Source of the DNA: Phocaeicola_A sp964580305
GTDB lineage: Bacteria; Bacteroidota; Bacteroidia; Bacteroidales; Bacteroidaceae
NCBI GenBank assembly: GCA_964580305.1
Contig: CAZOKL010000038.1
Coordinates: forward strand, 1-20,724
Reading direction: 5' to 3'
DNA length: 20,724 nt
This document shows positions 13,743 through 20,724 of the stretch, one piece after another (within the stretch, counting starts at the first letter, position 1; each line of letters starts with the position of its first letter). The notes under the pieces were generated by a model, which did no database searches, was not told the origin of the DNA, and saw nothing but the letters and a program-made list of their open reading frames with translations. The position numbers were made by a program, and so were the translations under genes.

Positions 13743-14587
13743 TGTCCTCCTCTTCCCTTTCCACACAACCGGGCCCCATCGGAGTGTTTGACTCCGGCTA
13801 CGGAGGACTAACCATACTGAACCGTATCCGGGCTCTCTTGCCTGCATACGACTACATCTATCTGGGAGACAATGCCCGCACACCTTACGGGACGCGCTCC
13901 TTCAAGATTGTCTATGAGTTTACCTTGCAGGCCGTAAAGCGCCTTTTCGAGATGGGATGCCATCTGGTCATCCTTGCCTGCAACACGGCATCGGCCAAGG
14001 CTCTGCGCAGCATCCAGCAAAATGACTTGCCGCACATTGACTCTTCACGCCGCGTGCTGGGAGTCATCCGCCCGACAGCCGAATGCATCGGTGCGCTGAC
14101 TCACACACGCCATGTGGGCGTGCTGGCTACGGCAGGAACCATCAAATCGGAATCTTATATTTTGGAAATACAGAAACTGCACCCGGACATTACCGTCACG
14201 GGCGAGGCCTGTCCGCTGTGGGTGCCGCTGGTGGAAAACAATGAGTTCGACAAGCCCGGTGCAGACTATTTCGTACGTCAGCACATCGAACGTCTGTTAG
14301 CCAAAGACCCGCTAATCGATACCGTTATCCTTGGATGCACGCACTACCCACTTCTCTACAACAAAATTCTGAAATACACGCCAAAGCACGTCACCATTGT
14401 CCCTCAGGGAGACTACGTCGCACGCAGTTTGGAGAATTATTTGCTGCGCCACCCGGATATGGATGCCCGCTGCTTGAAGCACGGCCGCTGCCACTTTTAC
14501 ACGACGGAGTCGGTCGAGAAATTTCGCGAATCGGCAGCCATCTTCCTTGATTGTCCCGTCGAGGTGCAGAGCATCGTGCTGGGATAG
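13742..14587 (+). CDS. murI: Glutamate racemase
   Basis: Makes D-glutamate for peptidoglycan by cofactor-independent two-cysteine racemisation in the cytosol. The 281-aa protein has the N-terminal motif IGVFDSGYGGLTIL (13-26) and DNARTPYG (43-50). The first catalytic cysteine is C80 in LACNTASAKALR; the second is C199 in ILGCTHYPLL. The length is slightly above E. coli-independent family members owing to a serine-rich N-terminal extension of about 10 residues. It is cotranscribed with ompH copy 3 (1-nt overlap) and converges on comM with only 16 nt between stop codons, with no terminator hairpin visible there. Confidence 0.96.
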   Translation: MSSSSLSTQPGPIGVFDSGYGGLTILNRIRALLPAYDYIYLGDNARTPYGTRSFKIVYEFTLQAVKRLFEMGCHLVILACNTASAKALRSIQQNDLPHIDSSRRVLGVIRPTAECIGALTHTRHVGVLATAGTIKSESYILEIQKLHPDITVTGEACPLWVPLVENNEFDKPGADYFVRQHIERLLAKDPLIDTVILGCTHYPLLYNKILKYTPKHVTIVPQGDYVARSLENYLLRHPDMDARCLKHGRCHFYTTESVEKFRESAAIFLDCPVEVQSIVLG

Positions 14588-14603
14588 TCACACGTACATT
14601 CCA

Positions 14604-16145
14604 TCAGTCAGCACCCCAGGCACCGCGGTCCAGGCTTCTGTATCCGATGGCCTCCGAGATGTGCATGGCTTGAATCGTCGGGCTCCCATCCAAGTCGGCT
14701 ATCGTGCGCGACACCTTCAAGATGCGGTCATAGGCACGTGCAGAGAGATCCAGCCGCGTCATGGCCTGCTTCAACAAAGCAAGGCTTGCAGCATCGGGTT
14801 GAGCATATTCAGAAAGGAGGGAGGAAGTCATCTGCGCATTGCAATGGATGCCCGTACAGCCACGATAGCGCTCTGACTGTATTTGACGGGCCCGCACCAC
14901 ACGCTCACGAATGGCGGCGCTATTCTCACCCCGGCGTGTGTCACTCATCTCTTCAAAAGCAACAGGTGTGATTTCTATCTGAATGTCAATGCGGTCGAGC
15001 AGGGGGCCGGAGATGCGGTTCAGATAACGCGCAACCTGAGTGGGCGTACAGACACATTTGCGGGTGGGATGATTGTAATATCCACAAGGACAAGGATTCA
15101 TCGAAGCAACAAACATAAAATTGCAGGGAAACTCCACGCTGTAACGGGCACGGGAGATGGTAATCTTACGGTCTTCCAGCGGCTGGCGCATCACTTCAAG
15201 CACGTTGCGGTTGAACTCCGGCAGCTCGTCGGCAAAGAGCACGCCATTGTGCGCCAAGCTGATTTCTCCCGGTTGCGGGTTTTGTCCGCCACCAATGAGC
15301 GCAACAGCCGAAATGGAGTGATGGGGTGAGCGAAACGGCCTGCGGGCGATGAGCGCTGTGCGGCTGCCCAACTTCCCGGCAACGGAGTGAATCTTGGTTG
15401 TCTCCAGGCTCTCCGCCAGCGACAGTGGCGGAAGGATGGATGGCAGTCGCTTGGCCATCATGGACTTGCCACTTCCCGGCGCACCAATCATGATGAGATT
15501 GTGTCCGCCAGCCGCAGCCACCTCGAGGGCACGCTTCACATTCTCCTGCCCTTTCACATCGGCAAAATCAAGATCAAAATCAGTCTGTTCGCGATAAAAC
15601 TCTTCACGTGTGTTGACCACGGTAGGCTCGAGTGTCGTCTCTCCATTTAAAAAGTTCACGACCTCGCGCAACGTCTCCACTCCATAGACCTGCAAACGGT
15701 TGACCACCGCTGCCTCACGGGCATTCTGCTTGGGAACAATGATGCCTTCAAATCCCAACTCACGAGCTTTGATGGCAATGGGAAGGGCTCCTTTGATGGG
15801 ACGCAGACTGCCGTCCAGACTGAGCTCTCCCATGAACATGAAACGAGACAGACGGTCTTTCTGCACGATGCCAACCGAAGCCAGCACGCCGATGGCGAGC
15901 GGCAGGTCGTAGGCCGAACCCTCCTTGCGGATGTCGGCCGGAGCCATGTTGATAATGATGCGTCGGGCAGTGAATTGATATCCGTTGACTTGCAAGGCCG
16001 TCATGATGCGCTCATGACTTTCTTTCACGGCATTGTCGGGCAAGCCAACGATGCTGAAGTTGATGCCGCGTGAACTGTTCACCTCAATGGTTATCAGTGT
16101 GGCGTCGATGCCTTGGACAGCCGCAGCAAAGAGTTTGACTAACAT
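14604..16145 (-). CDS. comM: YifB/ComM family Mg-chelatase-like AAA+ ATPase
   Basis: Family whose ComM member is a hexameric helicase promoting branch migration during natural transformation. The 513 aa are full length. An N-terminal Lon-protease-like fold domain (about 1-185) begins MLVKLFAAAVQGIDA and has GLPDNAVKESHERI (34-47). The AAA+ core has Walker A GAPGSGKS (221-228) and Walker B GVLFADELPEF (301-311). A four-cysteine insert (C352, C354, C364, C366) follows, then sensor LLDRIDIQIE (382-391) and the C-terminal lid. The gene starts 2 nt after the upstream lipoprotein gene and is probably cotranscribed with it. A transformation role is family knowledge, unproven here. Confidence 0.93.
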   Translation of the reverse strand: MLVKLFAAAVQGIDATLITIEVNSSRGINFSIVGLPDNAVKESHERIMTALQVNGYQFTARRIIINMAPADIRKEGSAYDLPLAIGVLASVGIVQKDRLSRFMFMGELSLDGSLRPIKGALPIAIKARELGFEGIIVPKQNAREAAVVNRLQVYGVETLREVVNFLNGETTLEPTVVNTREEFYREQTDFDLDFADVKGQENVKRALEVAAAGGHNLIMIGAPGSGKSMMAKRLPSILPPLSLAESLETTKIHSVAGKLGSRTALIARRPFRSPHHSISAVALIGGGQNPQPGEISLAHNGVLFADELPEFNRNVLEVMRQPLEDRKITISRARYSVEFPCNFMFVASMNPCPCGYYNHPTRKCVCTPTQVARYLNRISGPLLDRIDIQIEITPVAFEEMSDTRRGENSAAIRERVVRARQIQSERYRGCTGIHCNAQMTSSLLSEYAQPDAASLALLKQAMTRLDLSARAYDRILKVSRTIADLDGSPTIQAMHISEAIGYRSLDRGAWGAD

Positions 16146-16147
16146 GT

Positions 16148-17188
16148 TTATTTTCTTTTTGATTTTTCCTCCTCCTTGTCGTTCCTGAGCAGTGAATCGA
16201 GCTGCGTGCTCACTTCGTCAAGTCGGGATGAGCGCAAAAGCACTTTCCGCTGCGGCGAGAGAAGCACCATCTGCGGGAGTGATGTCACACCGAAGCGTTT
16301 CACCACCGTCCCCTTCCATCCGGCAAAGTCGCATGTCTGCTCGTCGGGAAGCGTATCGTTCTTTTGGAGGTCATTCCAGATTTGTTGGTCTGTGTCGAGT
16401 GACACATTGATGAAAGCCACTTTCTCTTTCTTCTTCTCTTTCGCCAAGCGAAGAATGTCCTTCTGCAGTTTCAACCCTTCCGACTGCCAGCTTGCCCAAA
16501 AGGTGACCAACAGGTATTTCCCGCCATATTGGTAAGCATTGACATACTTGCCATCTTTGTTCTTGATGCGGAAGGAAGAGATATACTTGCCGCTGTCGGC
16601 TTTGATAACATCATCCAGATTGCGCTGAAGTTCCTGCACCAGCATATTGTCCTGCAGCTTGCCGCTCATGAGCTTAATGTTCTCCTCGATGCCTGTATAG
16701 TCAGGATTCGATGTCTGGGCATAATAAACATTCAGCAAGTGTGCGCCAAGGGGAGAGAACGGGTTGGTTCGGATGTATTCTTTCACAGCCGCCCGCTGTT
16801 CGGGAAGAGATTTCAAGCGAGTGGAGTCACGGAACATCTGCCAGGCATCATTCTCTGCGCCGCCTTCAAGGGTATAAGCATTCCAGTCGGTCGTGTCGGC
16901 GCGAAGTTCCGTCTTGGTCTGCGGAGCAGCAAACACCGTACATACGCGTCCGCCGGGAAACACCAATAGCAACTGTGTGGTGGTGTCGGTTTTCAACTCA
17001 TAAGTAAACTGTCCGTCGTGGATGTTGATTGTATCAATACGGGCGTAGGCCGTATCCGGAATGACGACCAGGGCTTCTCCATCGGTCAGTCCGCTGACCC
17101 GACCCGTGAGTGTGAACATGCGCTCACCATTCTTGCATGCTGCCAGAAGAAGCAGAAAGGTCAGAAGTATAGAGGCTGTTGTCTTCAT
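16148..17188 (-). CDS. DUF4369/thioredoxin-fold lipoprotein lacking the CxxC active site
   Basis: The start at 17188 gives 346 aa with a lipoprotein signal (LLLLAAC, lipidated C18); an ATG seven codons upstream would add residues before a normal signal. Residues about 24-110 resemble the DUF4369 beta domain (FTLTGRVSGLTDGEALVVI); about 205-335 resemble a TlpA/AhpC-TSA thioredoxin domain. The active-site segment reads FWASWQSEG (230-238), where relatives usually have WASWCxxC, so both redox cysteines are missing. The cis-proline turn SLPQM (303-307) is kept, as is a lone Cys at 286. It is likely envelope-anchored, with a scaffold or binding role instead of disulfide exchange (inference). Cotranscribed with comM. 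Confidence 0.85.
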   Translation of the reverse strand: MKTTASILLTFLLLLAACKNGERMFTLTGRVSGLTDGEALVVIPDTAYARIDTINIHDGQFTYELKTDTTTQLLLVFPGGRVCTVFAAPQTKTELRADTTDWNAYTLEGGAENDAWQMFRDSTRLKSLPEQRAAVKEYIRTNPFSPLGAHLLNVYYAQTSNPDYTGIEENIKLMSGKLQDNMLVQELQRNLDDVIKADSGKYISSFRIKNKDGKYVNAYQYGGKYLLVTFWASWQSEGLKLQKDILRLAKEKKKEKVAFINVSLDTDQQIWNDLQKNDTLPDEQTCDFAGWKGTVVKRFGVTSLPQMVLLSPQRKVLLRSSRLDEVSTQLDSLLRNDKEEEKSKRK

Positions 17189-17206
17189 CTTGTAAGTAAT
17201 TTCTGA

Positions 17207-17214
17207 CAAAGGTA
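17207..17214 (-). promoter_or_regulatory. -7 box for the lipoprotein-comM pair
   Basis: On the minus strand TACCTTTG (17214-17207) matches TANNTTTG and lies 18 nt before the ATG at 17188. No good TTTG was found 19-20 nt upstream, so the assignment rests on the -7 box and position. Confidence 0.5.
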
Positions 17215-17499
17215 AGGTTTTTAACTATTCCCGCCTCATGCTCATCCCTATTTTCTTCAGGGTCTCCCTACAAGAACAACCGGCATCAGCATGTGTCCTC
17301 TCTATTTTTTATTACTTTCGCACTCCTTTCGGAGACTTGACCGTTTGCAAATGTCAACACCATAATCAAAACCATTCGCAGCCCTTCCTGTCTACGATAG
17401 GAAGCATACCGGTGTTTTGTAAGTGAGACTGCAATCTTTGCGAAAGACTCTGCATCAACATTCCCAAAAGAAACACATCCGCTTGTTGGGAGAAAACGG

Positions 17500-17507
17500 T
17501 AACTTTG
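17500..17507 (+). promoter_or_regulatory. -7 box for the menaquinone operon
   Basis: TAACTTTG at 17500-17507 matches TANNTTTG and lies 19 nt before the ATG at 17527. The expected -33 position (about 17477-17480) reads ATCC, a poor match. The same 8-mer is used upstream of ompH copies 2 and 3. Confidence 0.5.
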
Positions 17508-17526
17508 CGCATCAAAAATTTGACTT

Positions 17527-17949
17527 ATGTACACACAAGAAGACATAGACCGCCTGCAAGACGAGATGCAGGACTCCATGATTGGAGTGCTGGGCATCCG
17601 TCTCTGTCCGACAGACGATGATACGGTGAAAGGCACGATGCCCGTCGACCGGCACACGAGCCGTCCGCCGGGCATCCTCAACGGTGGAGCATCACTGGCT
17701 CTGGCTGAGACACTGGCCGGATATGGGTCATACGCCATCCTGAAATCACACACGGCTGCTTTCGGCATACAAGTAAGTGCCAACCATATCTCCGTGGCCC
17801 ACATGGGTGACACGGTGGTGGGCATTGCAACACCGGTGCATCTAGGTCGTTCCACACACATCTGGCAGGTGGACATCACGTCGGAACAGACGGGCAAACT
17901 AGTGTCGAGCATTCGCGTGGTCAACTTTATAGCCAACCTTCACGTATGA
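17527..17949 (+). CDS. PaaI-type hotdog thioesterase, probable 1,4-dihydroxy-2-naphthoyl-CoA hydrolase (MenI role)
   Basis: A 140-aa hotdog-fold acyl-CoA thioesterase. The helix segment LNGGASLALAETLAG (51-65) is the family signature, with E61 at the position of the catalytic glutamate of E. coli YdiI/MenI. The usual HGG is NGG here (N52), as in many PaaI-like members. The strand HISVAHMGDTVVGIATPVHLGRST and the end SSIRVVNF complete the fold. Its stop overlaps the menF start by 4 nt, and menD follows. That context makes hydrolysis of DHNA-CoA in menaquinone synthesis the best guess; the sequence alone supports only a thioesterase of unspecified substrate. Confidence 0.85.
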   Translation: MYTQEDIDRLQDEMQDSMIGVLGIRLCPTDDDTVKGTMPVDRHTSRPPGILNGGASLALAETLAGYGSYAILKSHTAAFGIQVSANHISVAHMGDTVVGIATPVHLGRSTHIWQVDITSEQTGKLVSSIRVVNFIANLHV

Positions 17950-19043
17950 ACACCGACGAACGACTCAGCAGTCTGATTGACCGCCTCGTGACCCGACGGC
18001 AATGCTTTGCCCTCTACCGCCTGCCGTGGCAGGAGGAGCTGCACCTGGTGTTGCAGCATGACATGCATCCGTCCATCCTCCAAAGCATCCAGGAAATAAG
18101 CGGTCGCCGAGGCTTCGTCATGGCACCTTTTCACCTTGGGGAAGAATGTCCGTTGCTGCTCATCCGCCCGGACGTGGTACTTCACGGGGTAGAAAACATC
18201 CTCCGCTTGCCGGTCGACAGTCTGCCGATACATTCCGCAAAAGCATCCGTCACCATCCGCCCCGACAGTCGCGCACGCTATGAGAAAGCATTTGCCCGAT
18301 TCCACTCTGCACTCCGTAGCGGTACACTGAGCAAACTCGTACTTTCGCGCCGACACATCGTCAGCCTGCCTGAAGACTTCTCCATCGGACAAACATTCAC
18401 CCGTGCCTGCCGACGCTATCCACGCGTCCTTATCTATGTCTGCTACACTCCCTTGAGCGGACTATGGATGGGTTGCACACCCGAAATCTTGCTTTCCGTG
18501 GAACAGGGCGAGGGACATTCGATGTCATTGGCCGGCACAATGCCTGTGGTGAATGGTGTTGAGCCTACCCGTTGGGACGACAAAAACTTCCGGGAACAGG
18601 CCTACGTGAGCGACTACATCCGTACCTGCCTAAACTCTCACAGTCTCACACTCAGCGAAGAAGGCCCCTACACAGCCCGTGCTGGCGAAGTGGTGCATCT
18701 GAAGACAGATTTTCGCTTTCCTCTGCCAGACACCCATTACCTGGGCTGTCTGCTGGCCGACCTCCACCCGACACCGGCCGTGTGCGGACTGCCCAAAGCA
18801 GAAGCCTACCGCTTCATTCACGAACACGAAGCCCTTGACCGACGTTACTATGCCGGTTTCATAGGCTGGACCGACCCGGAAGGCGACACGCAACTATATG
18901 TCAACCTGCGCTGCATGGAGTTGGCAGACGAAAGGAAGGCCGTGCTCTATGCCGGAGGAGGCATCCTGGCCTCATCGACAGTAGAGACCGAATGGGAAGA
19001 AACCTTACACAAACTCGAAACCATCCAACGACTCTTACGCTAA
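17946..19043 (+). CDS. menF: Isochorismate synthase
   Basis: Converts chorismate to isochorismate, the first committed step of menaquinone synthesis. The 365-aa protein is shorter than E. coli MenF (about 430), mainly at the N terminus, as in other compact members. The chorismate-binding domain shows SKLVLSR (129-135) with likely general base K130, GCTPEILLS (176-184), LAGTMP (195-200), TPAVCGLPKAEA (276-287), HEALDRRYYAGFIGW (294-308) and YAGGGILASSTVETEWEET (335-353). The last two carry the Mg-binding and product-site residues of the family. Placement directly before menD argues against an anthranilate or aminodeoxychorismate synthase subunit. It overlaps the thioesterase by 4 nt and menD by 1 nt. 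Confidence 0.94.
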   Translation: MNTDERLSSLIDRLVTRRQCFALYRLPWQEELHLVLQHDMHPSILQSIQEISGRRGFVMAPFHLGEECPLLLIRPDVVLHGVENILRLPVDSLPIHSAKASVTIRPDSRARYEKAFARFHSALRSGTLSKLVLSRRHIVSLPEDFSIGQTFTRACRRYPRVLIYVCYTPLSGLWMGCTPEILLSVEQGEGHSMSLAGTMPVVNGVEPTRWDDKNFREQAYVSDYIRTCLNSHSLTLSEEGPYTARAGEVVHLKTDFRFPLPDTHYLGCLLADLHPTPAVCGLPKAEAYRFIHEHEALDRRYYAGFIGWTDPEGDTQLYVNLRCMELADERKAVLYAGGGILASSTVETEWEETLHKLETIQRLLR

Positions 19044-20716
19044 TGTACACAGACAAGAGAAACGTCCTCCAACTGGCCGCACTCCTGCGTGCCCACGGCA
19101 TCCGGCGGATAGTCATCGCGCCGGGCAGCCGAAATATACCGCTGACACAGACATTCACGGCATGCACTGACTTCGACTGCTATGCAGTGACCGATGAACG
19201 CAGTGCTGGCTTTTTCGCCCTGGGGCTGGCTTTGGAAAGTGGTGAGCCGGCAGCCGTGTGCTGCACATCTGGGTCGGCAGTGCTCAACCTGTACCCCGCC
19301 GTAGCTGAAGCCTACTACCAACAAGTGCCCCTACTGGTCATCTCTGCCGACCGACCCGCAGCCTGGATAGGCCAGATGGACGGCCAAACACTCCCCCAAC
19401 CCGATGTGTTCGGCACACTGGTGCGCCGTGCTGTGAACCTGCCCGAGGTGAAAAGCAAAGAAGAAGCCTGGTTCTGCAACCGACTCATCAATGAAGCCCT
19501 GCTGGAGCTCGACCACCGCGTGAAGGGGCCGGTGCACATCAATGTGCCCATCTCTGAACCGTTTTTCGACTTTCCCATACGAGAGCTACCTGAGGAACGC
19601 GTCATACACCGCTATGACAATCTGAATGACAAAGCTACAAGTCAGCTGTTGGCCGAAACATTCGCCGCTTGTCCGCGCCGCCTTGTCATCTGTGGGCAAC
19701 AGGCACGGAATACGGACATACCCATGACAAGCAACCATCCGGCAGAATGGGTCTTACTCTGCGAGAACCTGTGCAACAGCCTTCACCAACTCCATGCCAA
19801 GCAACACTTTGACACCATACTCTACGCAGCTACCCCGGAAGAGATAGAAGCCCTTACTCCACAATTGGTCATCACCTATGGTGGTCATATTGTTTCCAAA
19901 CGATTGAAGCAATGGCTACGCCGCCAATCATCACTCATCCATTGGCACATCAGTCCCGAAGGAGACATACCTGACCTGTTCGGTCAACTCAGAGTTGTGT
20001 TTGAAATGTCTCCGGCTGTCTTTTTCAACTACTTGACACAGTGCCCACCGCCTATCACCCAAAGTACGACGGACTTCGTGATGAAGTGGAACGAGAAAAA
20101 CTTCGCCTTTCCGGCACCGGATTTTGGCTACTCTGCCATGCTGGCCATCAAAGAACTGTTTGAAACCATCTGCCAGGATAACACCCCGGATATCACCCTG
20201 CACCTGGCCAACAGTTCAGCCGTGCGCTACGCACAGCTATGGCCGCTCCCTCCCCGGATAACCGTGTGTTGCAATCGGGGCGTAAACGGCATCGAAGGCT
20301 CACTCTCCACAGCCATCGGTTATGCTGCGGCTTCGATAGGTATGAACTATATCGTCATCGGTGACTTGAGCTTTTTCTATGACATGAATGCGCTGTGGAA
20401 TGGCCACATCCGTCCTAATGTGCGCATCTTGTTGCTCAACAACGGCGGCGGAGAGATTTTCCACTCTCTGCCGGGGCTGAATCTGCCGTCACGAGGACAC
20501 GACTTCGTCATGGCCACTCACGTTACTACGGCCGAAGGCTGGGCGAAAGAACGCGGATTCGACTACCTGACAGCCCGAAACGAAACAGACCTGCATGAAA
20601 CAATCCGCCTCCTCACAGCGCCCGACAGCCACAAGCCCAAACTGCTGGAAGTCTTCACTGACAAAGAGAAGGACATCTGCCAACTGAAAGCATACTACCA
20701 CTCTTTAAGAAACTAA
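19043..20716 (+). CDS. menD: 2-succinyl-5-enolpyruvyl-6-hydroxy-3-cyclohexene-1-carboxylate synthase
   Basis: Thiamine-diphosphate enzyme that joins isochorismate and 2-oxoglutarate, the second menaquinone-specific step. The ATG at 19043 overlaps the menF stop (TAATG) and gives 557 aa, the normal length; the frame is open upstream to 18992 within menF. The N-terminal domain has IAPGSRNIPL (25-34) and the conserved ThDP-activating glutamate E52 in TDERSAGFFALGLA. The C-terminal ThDP/Mg motif starts GDLSFFYDMN (440-449) with D441 and ends at N466-N467 in LLNNGGGEIF. The gene is complete, ending 8 nt before the window edge; the rest of the men pathway may follow outside. Confidence 0.96.
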   Translation: MYTDKRNVLQLAALLRAHGIRRIVIAPGSRNIPLTQTFTACTDFDCYAVTDERSAGFFALGLALESGEPAAVCCTSGSAVLNLYPAVAEAYYQQVPLLVISADRPAAWIGQMDGQTLPQPDVFGTLVRRAVNLPEVKSKEEAWFCNRLINEALLELDHRVKGPVHINVPISEPFFDFPIRELPEERVIHRYDNLNDKATSQLLAETFAACPRRLVICGQQARNTDIPMTSNHPAEWVLLCENLCNSLHQLHAKQHFDTILYAATPEEIEALTPQLVITYGGHIVSKRLKQWLRRQSSLIHWHISPEGDIPDLFGQLRVVFEMSPAVFFNYLTQCPPPITQSTTDFVMKWNEKNFAFPAPDFGYSAMLAIKELFETICQDNTPDITLHLANSSAVRYAQLWPLPPRITVCCNRGVNGIEGSLSTAIGYAAASIGMNYIVIGDLSFFYDMNALWNGHIRPNVRILLLNNGGGEIFHSLPGLNLPSRGHDFVMATHVTTAEGWAKERGFDYLTARNETDLHETIRLLTAPDSHKPKLLEVFTDKEKDICQLKAYYHSLRN

Positions 20717-20724
20717 CATAAAAA

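Larger units (their letters stand above)
17189..17526. other. Divergent spacer between the thioredoxin-fold lipoprotein and menaquinone genes
   Basis: A 338-bp intergenic region holding outward-facing promoter boxes at both ends. In between I see only short dyads: CTTCCT/AGGAAG around 17382-17403 and TCTTTGCGAAAGA around 17436-17448. CTCCTTTCGG near 17324 resembles a single 22-bp repeat core but is isolated. No coding frame or RNA gene is supportable. Confidence 0.5.

Noticed and set aside
17310..17345. A single 22-bp repeat copy near CTCCTTTCGG in the spacer before the menaquinone genes
   Set aside because: Only about ten bases match the core and there is no second unit 22 bp away. It may be chance or a relic.

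Overview
The window looks like a chromosomal housekeeping region from a Bacteroidota bacterium, most likely order Bacteroidales near Bacteroides/Phocaeicola. The evidence is the set of proteins (five-POTRA BamA, tandem OmpH/Skp chaperones, a DUF6242-like lipoprotein, a DUF4369/TlpA-type lipoprotein), the near absence of Shine-Dalgarno sequences, and repeated intergenic matches to the Bacteroidota sigma-ABfr promoter (-33 TTTG, about 19 nt, -7 TANNTTTG). I see no phage, IS element, CRISPR array, integrase or toxin-antitoxin pair.

Layout. Positions 1-220 hold a minus-strand tRNA-Leu(UAA)/tRNA-Gly(GCC) pair with a near-perfect promoter; tRNA-Leu is cut by the window edge. Positions 293-2860 (minus) carry pyrE, an SRPBCC-family gene and argH. 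A 375-bp spacer follows, holding the pyrE promoter, a 22-bp tandem repeat array and a small hairpin. Positions 3236-5227 (minus) form a tightly overlapping prmC-recX-comF operon. It diverges from ribD (5317-6408, plus).

Positions 6507-12551 (plus) are an envelope operon: a kelch-like lipoprotein, uppS (undecaprenyl-PP synthase), bamA and two ompH/skp chaperones, closed by a strong intrinsic terminator. A 615-bp spacer contains a second, inverted set of the 22-bp repeats, a large dyad and a strong promoter. That promoter drives a third ompH paralogue, which is coupled to murI (glutamate racemase). Convergent to murI is a minus-strand pair: a thioredoxin-fold lipoprotein and comM/yifB. Positions 17527-20716 (plus) are the start of a menaquinone operon: hotdog thioesterase (probable MenI), isochorismate synthase (MenF) and MenD, all overlapping.

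The genes work together in three themes: envelope building (UppS lipid carrier, BamA with Skp-type chaperones, MurI D-glutamate), central biosynthesis (arginine, pyrimidine, riboflavin, menaquinone), and DNA handling genes of the competence families (ComF, RecX, ComM). The most unusual signals are in the spacers: the same 22-bp repeat family in two intergenic regions about 9.6 kb apart, a 13-bp inverted repeat between bamA and the first ompH, and the nested dyads before the third ompH. Among proteins, a thioredoxin-like lipoprotein has lost both CxxC cysteines and BamA has a half-tyrosine segment. I do not see a clearly new multi-gene system.
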